Source: Carposina sasakii (Eukaryota > Arthropoda > Insecta > Lepidoptera > Carposinidae). From it: 64,000 nt of DNA. A program made the translations under genes and the position numbers. The stretch covers positions 248,001 to 312,000 of the forward strand of contig CP053153.1 of NCBI GenBank assembly GCA_014607495.2, given 5' to 3'. The notes under the pieces are model-generated. The model was not told the DNA's origin and ran no database searches. It saw only the letters and a program-made list of their open reading frames with translations. The stretch's first letter is position 1, and each line of letters starts with the position of its first letter. Positions 1 through 9,510 of this stretch are shown piece after piece.

Positions 1-904
1 TAAAGGCGCATACTTATCATGTTTTCATTAAACACAACAAATTATCTATGCGGGAACGTGTATATCGACGTTTAACACAACACTGAGATTAGATCTCGGA
101 GACACGATACGAAGCAATCATCGTACAGGAGCTGAGTGATGCGCGTGATTAGCGGGACTAATGTCCCGTCATCCTGCGTCCCGCCTTCGGGGAATCTAAC
201 GTCCCGCTACCTGCCCGATGCACCCCGAGACACGTGTATATGAGATCCTATCTTTTTCTGATTAATACCGTTGTTTTTACGAGGTCCGCGAAGGTATGAA
301 GTTCATTGGAAGGTAGTTCAACCCTGGCTATTATTTATTGCATAACTGTTGAATAGAGAGGCTACGACATATGGGAATGAACGATCACGCAATTCAAGTG
401 AAAGACTTGGGACTTTAGTTGCTTTAAATTTGGCAACTTTTTTGAATGTTTAGGGCGTATCAGCCCTACCTGCCCTCCCCTTGGCGACGTATTTACGTCC
501 AGCCCCTTTGGAGATAGTGAATGAGAGTGACTATACGTTTATGCATGTATGATTCAACTTGGCACTTGCCAAGATGCTGCACTTTCATCAGATCCTCATT
601 AACTATTCAGCAGGAGCGGAAGATGACTGCACTAACGGATAACTTAACCATTCCCATGGCGAACTGTCGCTGTTAGTGCTCGGACCGGTTGGTTCTATAT
701 AATATTAAAGAAACATGCGTTCCTCGGACTGTATAAGGCGTAATGAAAGTAAGATCAGTGATTATGTAAGGGGGCTTCCAGTGCGACCACACTCGGTCAC
801 TGAATTTTGTAATAAAATGCTGGGTTATTTTCTTTACGACCTATACATCTTATTAGTTTGTTTTGTAGCTGTATTTTATACTACTGTACTGTACAATACT
901 ATTT
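1..904. other. No gene recognised; GTCCCGC-rich patch
   Basis: I see no convincing coding sequence. Positions about 151-220 hold a cluster of GTCCCGC/GCGGGAC words. A similar cluster recurs at about 12299-12355 and again near 31850-31882. The rest is unique-looking AT-rich sequence. Confidence 0.4.
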
Positions 905-1120
905 ACTATACTGTACAAGTCAGTAGAGGGACAAGCAGGAGGGTCTTGGTGTTTTGTAGGCGATGGGCTGACCACCTGTCACTACTAACCGAACTTGTAC
1001 TTACATCTCAACTATACTCTCAAAATTAGTCAGAAGTGGCACCATGTGGGTTTATCGGCCCTTGGTGCTATGCCTACCCCGTAAGGGATAAAGTCGTGAT
1101 TAATGTATGTATGTATGTAT
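905..1120 (+). repeat. Family T repeat with (TATG)n tail
   Basis: This stretch matches, in inverse orientation, 20471-20690. Shared words include GTAGAGGGACAAG, GGTCTTGGTGTTTTGTAGG, CCGAACTTGTAC and CTACCCCGTAAG, ending in ATGTATGTATGT. The terminal tetranucleotide run and the repeat's one-sided end suggest a retroposed short element, but I see no tRNA boxes. The class is uncertain. A tail-only relative is at 62066-62125. Confidence 0.6.
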
Positions 1121-1300
1121 TTTATTAGTATCTATGTCAATTTGAATCTTATAAAACAGTCTATAGCTTTACATTACACACGATCATTTGCAATTTACAT
1201 ATTAGAATGAAATTTGTCTTGGATATATTTATTTATTTATATACACGCAGAAGTTCTGCGAATCTCATATTATCATACTTAAGTTTCACTTACATAATAT

Positions 1301-1333
1301 CGACGGTGGAAAGGCAAAACGAATGAAACGCCA
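1301..1333 (+). repeat. Left terminal inverted repeat of the transposon
   Basis: It begins CGACGGTGGAAAGGC and ends TGAAACGCCA. It pairs with 7126-7158 with one mismatch (A versus T in TGAWACGCCA). The inner part carries the TGAWACGCCA word that recurs subterminally. Confidence 0.92.
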
Positions 1334-1847
1334 CTTTGGTCGAAAATGAGTTTTATATGCAGTTCGATAGAGTTTTGGATTCTCTATCGATCTGTCTAGG
1401 TTAGAAGTCATTCTGACGCATTTTTTGGCGTTTCATTTAAGGTATAAAAGGGGGTATTTCAAAAATACCCTCCCCTTAAACGACCGTTTTTCGATACTTT
1501 TTTTTAACAATGTCACTAAATTGATATGAAAATATTGAAGGTGCCTTTTAAATTACTGACCAAACTTATTTTTTACGAAGATGTCACATCATGCAATTTG
1601 CTCTTCCAAATAATTTTTTAATTTGGTCTTTCAATACTTTTTCCCCGCTAAGTTATATTTTGACATGTCGTAACACGTTTTCTTCCTCGAGAGTAAAGTA
1701 ACAGCTACGGCGTTTCAGTTGTTATTCCTATCGTACTTTTTAATTAAGATGTCGTATCAGTTACTTAAATACAGTTACAGAAATAATTTTGACACAGGCA
1801 AATAATTTGTTTTTCCCTTCTTAATTTTAAGTAAAGTTGGCGTTTCA
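1324..1847. promoter_or_regulatory. Left subterminal TGAWACGCCA repeats
   Basis: The ten-base word at the inner end of the TIR (1324-1333) recurs inverted at 1426-1435 and 1838-1847, with a one-base variant (CGGCGTTTCA) at 1708-1717. Copies also occur at the right end. Short motifs repeated inside both ends of a DNA transposon are commonly transposase binding sites; that role is inferred here. Confidence 0.5.
1443..1450 (+). promoter_or_regulatory. TATA box of the transposase gene
   Basis: TATAAAAG followed by GGGG lies 142 bp inside the left end, on the transposase strand. Initiation would be expected about 30 bp downstream. This gives a first exon of roughly 500 nt ending at the donor at 1988/1989. 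Confidence 0.55.
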
Positions 1848-1988
1848 TGCATGTATTTTTAAAATGGTACTCCGTAATTGTGTGATAACAGGTTAGAAAT
1901 ACATTACTTTCGTCACATCAAAGCTGTCAGTCACCTGTTACTATTACTACGCTACAGGTGGTTTTGTCCTTGTAATAACTTCATTCCG

Positions 1989-3097
1989 GTAAGTTTTCTT
2001 AATTTTGTATGAATGTAAATATTGATAATTGTTGTATGCGTGTATTAATGTGTGTAGGTATAATTTAAACAATAATTTTTAACAAATACAATTAATGTCA
2101 ACAATTAGGTATTGTTAGTGTTGGAAAGTGACGTATTTAGTAAAAAAACGCAAATAATTAAAGATAGTGTTCATTTAACTAACTTTCAAATAAAGTAGGT
2201 ACCTAGTTTCGTTAATTGTATGTCTGTACACGTCCCCGCGACTCAGGTTCATTTAACTAACTTTCAAATAAAGTAGGTACCTAGTTTCGTTAATTGTATG
2301 TCTGTACACGTCCCCGCGACTCAGGTTCATTTAACTAACTTTCAAATAAAGTAGGTGCCTAGTTTCGTTAATTGTATGTCTGTACACGTCCCCGCGACTC
2401 AGGTTCATTTAACTAACTTTCAAATAAAGTAGGTACCTAGTTTCGTTAATTGTATGTCTGTACACGTCCCCGCGACTCAGGTTTAAATTTGATCTTAATG
2501 CTATTATAATAGTTGTATTTTTTAAAGTAAATTAGATACCTACATAAACTAATTTGTTATTGTCAATAGTTTATAGTAAGTTGTTGTACACCGCATTAAG
2601 GAATTAAGTTTAGGTACCCACTGCTTTAAGATTGGTTGTTAAGAAAAACCAATAAACGAATTATAGGATTTTTTTGTAGGTTTAGTCTAATAATTTATTA
2701 TATTTCAGTGAAACTTAGTATAAGTTTTACAGAAATATAATGATATTAAGCAGTTTTTTTTAAGTTATCTACTTATACCTACTTAATAATTAAGTATACA
2801 TTAGTATACGTAATTGCTTGCTGCAAGTGTACCTACATCATTTTATAACTATGATAGTTTTAAAAGTCTAACTAGTTTTCTAGGTGCTTATATAATAAAA
2901 AGTGAGTGAAGTTACGTACCTAGTCATCGTCTACATAATTTCACTCATTATCAATCATACTTCACATAGGTAGGTATATTTGTATGTTCGTGTTGTCTGT
3001 GCATGTTAGTATGTATGTGTGTGTGTTTCTATAGAATGAGGGTGTGTATTAATGAGTGTACATAATTATGCATGCTTATTAACTCTTTTTTTTTCAG
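1989..3097 (+). other. Probable 5' untranslated intron of the transposase gene
   Basis: A consensus-like donor (CCG|GTAAGTTTT) is at 1988/1989. A strong acceptor, pyrimidine run plus TTTTCAG, ends at 3097, four bases before the ATG at 3102. The 1109-bp interval contains the 78-bp tandem repeats and no long frame. Splicing is inferred from the signals only. Each 78-bp unit also contains the CAG|GT word at its junction, which might offer alternative sites. Confidence 0.5.
2169..2480 (+). repeat. Four exact-length 78-bp tandem repeats
   Basis: There are four head-to-tail units of exactly 78 bp beginning GTTCATTTAACTAAC and ending CCCCGCGACTCAG. The units appear identical except for A to G at 2357 in the third. 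They lie within the presumed 5' intron of the transposase gene. The near identity implies recent expansion or homogenisation. They might carry regulatory sites, but no known motif is evident. Confidence 0.95.
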
Positions 3098-3101
3098 GAC
3101 A

Positions 3102-5486
3102 ATGGACGATTCACGGAAATCTCTTGCAAGATCAATACCGGTTTTTGCCTCTCGGTATCGTGCTAGTATTGCAGGCATTAAAAAAAGGTTAAATTTTGAC
3201 ATTGAAGAGTCCGAAACAAGTACCGATTCCGATAATAATAGCAGAATACAAAGCTCTCTTAAAGAAAACTCTACACTACAATGTAACCAGCAAAAAAAAG
3301 ATGAAAAGAGAAGTTCATCCCTAAAAGCCGTACACACACTAGATACAGACTGTGGTGAGCTCACAAGGGTTGTACAGATACCAGATGACGATAGGAGTGA
3401 ACGCCCAAGGGCTATAAAAGAACCAGATGAAAACCAAACTGAACACCCACACGACTTACTCAAGACAGCCTTATCAAATTCACAGATTCAATTTGAAAAT
3501 ACATTGCTCCTCGAAGACTTAGAGAAAATGGACACCTTGGGCCCACTCTCACCACGTGCCCAACAAATAGAAGATATAATTGTAAACCTTGACATGCCCG
3601 AAGAAAACGTCCCCTTGACTGATTTAACGACAGTTACACAAATGACAAACGAAATAAATACCTCATTACTAAAACCTGACACACTCGTACCTGTAGAATC
3701 AACAAGTAACAGTAACTCTATTCCAAATAAAACAAAAACGGCTTCTGTTAATAAACGTAGCAAAAAAGTATTCCTTGATTTTTTATCAGAAGACGAGGAA
3801 GATTTTCAGTGGAGTTCTTCATCTTGGACAATTTCGGAAAATGAAAGTGAAATGGAGTCTGATGCTAAAAAGAAAAAGAGAAAGAAACGCCGGACTGAAA
3901 ATGATGATGGTAAAGTAAGAGAGAAAGGGATGCGTAAGGAAAGACCACCGAACAAGAGGAAAGAAATGAAAAAGTTGAAAGGACAAGGAAAGGAATATAG
4001 GACAAAATCTGGAAAGACCGTTCAAGAAAAAAAAATGTTAGACAACCCCTGTACGGAGGGGAAATGTAAATTTAATTGCTTTACAATAACTGATGAAAGA
4101 AGGATGAATATATTTAGCCATTTTTGGAATTTAGACAGCACAAGACGTAAAGACTGGCTAGCAGCAATGACAAAAAGGGAGCCTATAAAAAGGAAGAGAG
4201 CGAAGAATAGTTCGGTAAGAAATAATACATTTTCTTATTTTATTAACAGTGGCGAAGGGCGTGAGCAGGTTTGTCAAAAGTTTCTTCTGGCAACTTTAAA
4301 TATTACACAAACTTATGTTTTTTATACTGTAAGTAATTCCGAATTCGGTTCAGCGAAACCTGACTTAAGAGGTAAACGTATCCCACTCAATAAAACGAAA
4401 GATGAACACTTAAATGCAGCCCGAAATTATATTAAAAATCTACCTGCTTTGCCCTCTCACTATTCTAGAAAAGACAGTACACGTTTATATTTGCCTACTG
4501 AGTTTAAAAGTCTGTCACATCTGTATTACATTTATAAGGAAAGTTTGTCATCACAAGGAAGAGATCCGATAGGGGAAAAGGTATTTATAAATCTTTTTAA
4601 ATCAGAGTTCAATATCAGTATCCACCACCCTAAAAAAGATAAATGTTTAAAGTGTATTTCTTTTAAAGATAAAAATGATGGTGAAATTGTAGAGCAGAAG
4701 ACAGAACACGAAAAAGATGTAAAAAATTCTTGCGAACGATTTAAAACACATAGGAAAATAACTACTAATAATTCTAATATTTTATGCGTATCATTTGATT
4801 TACAAAAGGTCCTAAATACGCCTTACGGAGAATCAATGCTACTTTATTATTCGCGGAAATACTCCGTTTATAATTTAACATTTTACGAAAATGGAACACG
4901 AAATGGGTATTGCTATACGTGGGGAGAATCAGATGCAAAACGTGGATCCAATGAAATATGCACTATTCTTAATAAATACATACGTGAAGTTGATTCTCGC
5001 GGCTCTGTTACAACTTTGTTATTTTACTGTGACTCTTGCCCTGGTCAAAATAAAAATAAAATAGTTTTATCAGCTCTTCATACAATTCTTCAACAATGCG
5101 CTAACATAACTAAAATCCAGATTAACTTTTTACTACCAGGGCACACTTATATGCCAGCCGATAGTATTCACTCTGTTATAGAACGCAATGTAGCAAAAGG
5201 TAGCATTGTTTGGGCTCCATCTCAATGGGAAACAATATTTGCGATGGCTCGCAAATTTCCAAGGCCTTATAATGTAGATGTTTTGACCCACAAAGACTTT
5301 ATTGATTGGTTTTCCTTTGGAGATAAGTATTTTAAGGGCAATTTAGTGGGCAAAATTAATAAAGTTCGCATCGCAACTTGCATAAAAACTATTCCTAATA
5401 CTATTTTCCTAAAATATTCAATGGATCCAGAGGCTCCTACGGAAGAAATTCCTGTTGTAGCAAAATTAAGAACACCCCCAAGATAG
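3102..5486 (+). CDS. DDE-type transposase (DUF7869-like), C-terminus frameshifted
   Basis: The frame is 794 codons from the ATG at 3102; an in-frame ATG at 3072 lies upstream of the acceptor at 3097 and is probably intronic. The first ~230 residues are acidic/polar and low in structure. A strongly basic Lys/Arg tract follows at about 255-300, probably nuclear localisation or DNA binding. A cysteine cluster (C317, C322, C326) precedes a conserved core, with a CLKC pair at 515-518. Candidate catalytic residues are D566 in SFDLQKV, D644 in FYCDSCPGQNKN and E694 in SVIERN, an RNase H-like D-77-D-49-E spacing. The motif GHTYMPADSIH just before the glutamate supports this. These features match a family of insect transposase-like proteins I know from lepidopteran and aphid genomes. 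It would cut and join the element's ends in the nucleus. The frame stops at 5486 because of a one-base insertion; see the next entry. Confidence 0.82.
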   Translation: MDDSRKSLARSIPVFASRYRASIAGIKKRLNFDIEESETSTDSDNNSRIQSSLKENSTLQCNQQKKDEKRSSSLKAVHTLDTDCGELTRVVQIPDDDRSERPRAIKEPDENQTEHPHDLLKTALSNSQIQFENTLLLEDLEKMDTLGPLSPRAQQIEDIIVNLDMPEENVPLTDLTTVTQMTNEINTSLLKPDTLVPVESTSNSNSIPNKTKTASVNKRSKKVFLDFLSEDEEDFQWSSSSWTISENESEMESDAKKKKRKKRRTENDDGKVREKGMRKERPPNKRKEMKKLKGQGKEYRTKSGKTVQEKKMLDNPCTEGKCKFNCFTITDERRMNIFSHFWNLDSTRRKDWLAAMTKREPIKRKRAKNSSVRNNTFSYFINSGEGREQVCQKFLLATLNITQTYVFYTVSNSEFGSAKPDLRGKRIPLNKTKDEHLNAARNYIKNLPALPSHYSRKDSTRLYLPTEFKSLSHLYYIYKESLSSQGRDPIGEKVFINLFKSEFNISIHHPKKDKCLKCISFKDKNDGEIVEQKTEHEKDVKNSCERFKTHRKITTNNSNILCVSFDLQKVLNTPYGESMLLYYSRKYSVYNLTFYENGTRNGYCYTWGESDAKRGSNEICTILNKYIREVDSRGSVTTLLFYCDSCPGQNKNKIVLSALHTILQQCANITKIQINFLLPGHTYMPADSIHSVIERNVAKGSIVWAPSQWETIFAMARKFPRPYNVDVLTHKDFIDWFSFGDKYFKGNLVGKINKVRIATCIKTIPNTIFLKYSMDPEAPTEEIPVVAKLRTPPR

Positions 5487-5661
5487 ATTATACAAAGCAA
5501 TGTTACCAATATCTAAAGCTAAATATCAAGACCTAATAAAATTATGTAATTCTAATGTTATACCACAAAGATTCCATTCTGAATATAAAAATCTCCGTTC
5601 TGGAACCACAAAAGATGTTTTGGTAGATACTGATATTGAAGATGAAAACGTTGATGATTAA
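5470..5661 (+). pseudogene. Frameshifted C-terminal tail of the transposase
   Basis: The current frame ends with TAG at 5484-5486. The +1 frame stays open from 5470 to the TAA at 5659-5661, giving about 60 further residues that include LPISKAKYQDL and VIPQRFHSEY. I recognise these as the usual C-terminal end of this transposase family, where the protein ends shortly afterwards. The switch maps to the CCCCC run at 5475-5479, where one fewer C would join the frames. It could be a real inactivating mutation, an assembly error in a homopolymer, or (less likely) programmed frameshifting. Confidence 0.7.
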
Positions 5662-5732
5662 TGTTAGTTCATTTGAATTGTTTTAAATCTTTACTTGTGA
5701 TTAATGTTTTTATTTTGTATTACTATTATAAA

Positions 5733-6022
5733 AAATAGCCTTTCTAAGAAATTAAGTACCAAATTATGTATGTAAATTTAATACTTAGGTTACCCCTAAG
5801 AGCAGTCTCTTAGGGGTAACCTAACTATTAAATTTAAAAAATGCCTTTCTAAGAAATTAAGTACCCAATTCTGTATGTAAAATTAAAACTTAAGTTGTCC
5901 ATAAGAGCAGTCTTTTAGGGGTAACCTAAGTATTAAATTTACATACATAGGTACTTATTTCTTAGAAAGGCATTTTTTAAATTTAATAGTTAGGTTACCC
6001 CTAAGAGACTGCTCTTAGAAGT
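5733..6022. repeat. Compound palindrome in the transposon 3' region
   Basis: A unit containing GCCTTTCTAAGAAATTAAG, ATGTATGTAAA, CTTAGGTTACCCC and TAAGAGCAGTCT occurs directly at 5737 and 5843, and in inverted form at about 5915-6022. TTACCCCTAAGAG...CTCTTAGGGGTAA also folds locally. The block could form several alternative cruciforms. It may be a nested foldback element or a terminator-like structure. Confidence 0.75.
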
Positions 6023-6301
6023 ATTAAATTATGTAATTAATTAAAAGGGCCATTAATTGATTATAAGACTGCTACAGAGACTAGATAATTTCCTTATTAA
6101 GATTTTAGTCACAAAATTGATCTCGAATTGAAAGTACACATAAGTTCCTATTAGTTATAAGTTATAACACATTGAGGTTAAAATGTTCCTACACGTACCT
6201 ATGTTATAAAAAATATTTGATAACTGTATCTTTATTGCAACTCAATGAATGAATGTTTTAATTGTTTACTTAATTCTATACAACTTTTGCATGTTTTGTT
6301 T

Positions 6302-6307
6302 AATAAA
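6302..6307 (+). terminator. Candidate poly(A) signal of the transposase gene
   Basis: AATAAA lies about 640 nt after the inferred original stop codon, followed by T-rich sequence (TTATTTTATTTTTGG). In such AT-rich DNA a chance hexamer is likely, so this is tentative. Confidence 0.3.
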
Positions 6308-6943
6308 TAATTATTTTATTTTTGGTTGGAGCTAGAACCATTTGTTAAGTTTTTATTTTTATTATTTAAGCAAATAGTTATTCATAAGTACAAAGATTGT
6401 AAAAACGTTTGACCTATTACTTTGCTGTAAGAGGTCCATTACCTATTAAGCGTAGGTACTTAATATTTTCACTGTGAAACTTTGTTAATTTGATACTATT
6501 TTCCATTAAAGATTCTGTTTTAATAATTATGTCAACTTTATTAAAATTGTCAATATCTAAACTACTAAAAAGTACTAACTAACTAAATAAAAAGTTTATA
6601 ATAAATTAAATTGTCTATTCCTTTACCACGAGATCAACTTAAGCCCCTATCCGAGAAATGCACATCATGTAAACTACATAACCGCGTATGGTCATTAATT
6701 CATTTTAACGACCTAAAAATATAAGAGACATCACTCATAAAACATTCTTCCATTTTATTTTTGTTTCATCAAAGGGAAATGAAGCATTTTTCCTTCTACG
6801 CCTTTTTTTTCATTTGGCATTTAAACTAATTTCTCCCTCCTGTTTTTGTGGAGGTTTTGTGAATGAATTAATTTGTCCTACCAACTTTTTTTATTGATGG
6901 TTTATGAAGTGTTTTTCCCAACTCACTCAAAATGTCAGAAACA

Positions 6944-7135
6944 TGATACGCCACTTTTTTCTTGCCTTATTGACTTTAATTAATTTATATTGAATACAAA
7001 ACAAAGAGCACATAAAACTTGATTTACTTATAAAATTTCAAAAAAATTGGTTAATAAACAAAGAAGTTATGATCATTTTTGTTAAAATTTAAACTTTAAA
7101 CAGCTCTCCTGAACAATTAGCCAAATGGCGTATCA
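6944..7135. promoter_or_regulatory. Right subterminal TGAWACGCCA repeats
   Basis: TGATACGCCA is at 6944-6953, and its inverse at 7126-7135 is the inner end of the right TIR. The spacing and orientation mirror the left end. A transposase-binding role is inferred. Confidence 0.45.
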
Positions 7136-7158
7136 TTCGTTTTGCCTTTCCACCGTCG
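7126..7158 (-). repeat. Right terminal inverted repeat of the transposon
   Basis: It reads TGGCGTATCATTCG to CTTTCCACCGTCG, the inverse of 1301-1333 with one difference. It is followed by ATAT at 7159-7162. Confidence 0.92.
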
Positions 7159-7162
7159 ATAT

Positions 7163-8867
7163 GTATTTGAAAAACTGTATTTACTAGATATAGTTTAATC
7201 ATAGCATAGATCTAGACAGAGAGATACCTGCACTTTTGTAACAAGCACGGAGCGAATTCGACCATTATTTAGTATTATTACCCTACAGCGATAGAAAGAG
7301 GGTTATGTTTTTTAAGTGTATGTATTTATCTTTATTAGTACTTACTTATGTTGTATTTAACAGATTACAAGACAATCTTGTAGAGTAGGTACCTACAGTA
7401 TCAACATAAACCTGAAAAATAACTTTTTTTACCTTCAATTTGAAAATCGTATCACCGGATCAAATCGATTGAATAAACATTTGTTTTTTATCGAATCAGT
7501 CCTCTATGAATATTGCATATCATTCACTTGAGAAAAGCAAACGATCAGCCTTTGACGCAAGTCGCTGTGACAAACAACGGGCTGAGGTCGCATCTGCAAG
7601 CCAAATCTGGTTACATATGGATGTCGGGAGGTGTCCGTTACTGTAGCTGCCATGACTGCAGACGCACCTGGATTACAAACTTTTACTACCCTCTGGAAGG
7701 CAATGCGTTCGATATTGGTACCTCGAAAAAACAAAAGTTTGATTTGTCACCCACTTTGTTGGGCAGTGTAGGGGAATCCTATAAGTCGTAGGTAGATATA
7801 CCTAGATAAAAGAAGGTCTCATGAATTTATAGACGAATAGAAAGAAAGTGGACTGTATAATAATTTAGATAACTAATTGGGCTAATTAACTAGATACGGG
7901 AAACAATTCCCGGAACTTATGTGGGTCGCTTCTCTGATGCAGGCAGTAACTCATAACACCACCCACCTTCGTCATCCGGTGCTGTCTATTGCTGCTTCTA
8001 GGGCCCTGGTCTCGAGGTATCGCCTTCCCAGTTGTCGAATTAGGTTTCAGCGGTCGCGAATATAACGCGAACGTAGTGTCGGCTGGTCGGATTGCAAGTA
8101 CCAGCGGCTGGCGAATAAATACGAATACGGGTAGTATTATAATGTTACTACACCGCCAGTCTGCGAGTACCCACATAAGCATCCGAAAAGAAAATAAAAG
8201 GGAGCGTACATTCGCCAAACGGTAGATATTACCGAACAGGCAGGGAGACAGATCAAACTTTTTTATTCCCATTTCTCCTCTAGAGAACAAGGAAGCATCA
8301 AAATTCGTCATTATTCCCACCAATAGCGTTCGTTTAAATATCAGTTGCCTATGTGTAGAGGATTTATATTAACCTAGGATACTTAGACCAAAATAGCAAT
8401 AATATAGGTTCTAAATGGTTGTCCCGGTTCGTACATTCTCCAAAATACCTGGCCCAATGTCGGCATAAGTATCTTAATTTTAAACAAGCATTACAAATTT
8501 GCAATCCATAAACATCTAAATGGTCATAGTATCCAGCGTTATTGGACAGGAAAATTCAGCGCCACTTACTACGTGCAATCATATCTGTACTAACTATGAA
8601 TACTCCTGAAAGATTGATTTAGTTCGTCTCGTGTCCACTTGACGGTCATGACGGTGAGGGTATCTGCATACGTTCGTCACCTCGGGATGTTCAGCTGTCA
8701 AACACAAGAAGGACTCCATGAATTATTCAATGTTTTCGCATTTGTTGAATAATGAAGCCAGCTGCTAAAGGTATTTTTAAAAAGGTAATGTAGTCAATCC
8801 CAAGGCACCTACTAGCTATGTACTTAAAGTTATCTATTATTTACATTATTTTTATTTATTTATAAAG
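7163..8867. other. Intergenic; no gene recognised
   Basis: Unique AT-rich sequence with two GC-richer parts (about 7540-7720 and 7920-8240). The latter holds overlapping open frames on both strands with no recognisable motif, so I do not call them genes. Confidence 0.4.
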
Positions 8868-8987
8868 CATACTTCCCGTGGGGCTTTACTATAGAATTCA
8901 TCAGCTGCATCTCTTTCCGTGCATGTCGTAAGAGTCGACTAAGAAACTCGGGCATTCTCACAAGCGATAAGCTAGCAACTTGTCACT
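8868..8987 (+). repeat. Family R repeat, first half (interrupted)
   Basis: It matches the start of the R copies at 35060 and, inverted, at 22499 and 30430. Shared words are ATCAGCTGCATCTC, GTCGTAAGAGTCGAC and GATAAGCTAGCAACTTGTCAC. The match stops at the AT run and resumes at about 9395, so a ~400-bp insertion splits the copy. Confidence 0.65.
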
Positions 8988-9010
8988 TATATATATATAT
9001 ATATATATAT

Positions 9011-9363
9011 AATCTCTATTGAGGGATCGCCCGCCACCGGGCCCTATACCCTCCGCTGACCCCAAGACGAATGATCACGAACACAAGACACTACAGTCGC
9101 AACGAGAAGCCAGATCCAAGCACCTAGCATGCAATCATAAATACATAGCTGCTAATCCGAAAACCAATTAAAATTTTAATCGACATATGTTTCGCCAACA
9201 CCCGTGGCATCATCAGGATTAGTTTTCCATGTTAGTTCTATCTACCGAACCAACTAACTAATGTTATTTAATGTTAGTTAGTTGGTTCGGTAGATAGAAC
9301 TAACATGGAAAACTAATATATATAATATAGGGCCCGGTGGCGGGCGATCCCTCAATAGAGATT
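9011..9363. mobile_element. Foldback element with 38-bp perfect terminal repeats
   Basis: The ends 9011-9048 and 9326-9363 are perfect inverted repeats (AATCTCTATTGAGGG outward). Between them lies a second perfect hairpin at 9219-9316. The element is flanked by a (TA)n run on the left and sits inside a family R repeat. It has no coding capacity. The superfamily is not recognised. Confidence 0.8.
9219..9316. repeat. Perfect 43-bp stem hairpin
   Basis: Arm 9219-9261 (starting TTAGTTTTCCATG) is exactly inverted at 9274-9316, with a 12-nt loop at 9262-9273. It is nested in the foldback element just described. If transcribed it would make a long perfect duplex, a possible source of small RNAs. 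Confidence 0.9.
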
Positions 9364-9394
9364 TGAACTTCCGAATAGTGACGCCTGATACAAT

Positions 9395-9510
9395 TCAATG
9401 CTTATATATAACATCTGACCCGTTATGCTAAATGACTGTAGGATCTCCCTTATGATCCTGCTGTTCTGGCTACCCCATTCGGGAACACAGCCTGTCTATA
9501 TGTTATGTAT
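9395..9510 (+). repeat. Family R repeat, second half
   Basis: It resumes the R consensus interrupted at 8987: GTTATGCTAAA, then TATGATCCTGC, TTCTGGCTACC and CGGGAACACAG. Compare 35180-35268. Confidence 0.6.

Larger units (their letters stand above)
1301..7158 (+). mobile_element. Complete DDE-type DNA transposon with 33-bp TIRs
   Basis: The 5858-bp element is bounded by terminal inverted repeats at 1301-1333 and 7126-7158 that agree at 32 of 33 positions, outer end CGACGGTGGAAAGG. ATAT flanks both ends (1297-1300 and 7159-7162). This fits a 4-bp target duplication, although a TA duplication with the TIR starting TCGACGG fits equally well. Inside, in order, are a TATA box, a likely untranslated first exon, an intron with tandem repeats, a 794-codon transposase, a frameshifted C-terminal tail, a palindromic cluster and long AT-rich flanks. 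The near-perfect ends and open frame suggest recent activity. The transposase is of the insect family with the D/CDSCPGQNKN/IE motifs (DUF7869-like, from memory). A 4-bp duplication would be compatible with a Sola-type element, but the superfamily is not established. Confidence 0.88.

Noticed and set aside
3029..4025. Minus-strand open frames opposite the transposase
   Set aside because: They are shadows of the plus-strand coding sequence with no recognisable domain or own signals.
7886..8323. 145-residue minus-strand frame and overlapping plus-strand frame
   Set aside because: No domain, no splice or start context, and both strands are open as expected in a moderately GC-rich patch.
8985..9010. 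(TA)n microsatellite as an origin or regulatory element
   Set aside because: It is an ordinary dinucleotide run at the edge of the foldback insertion.
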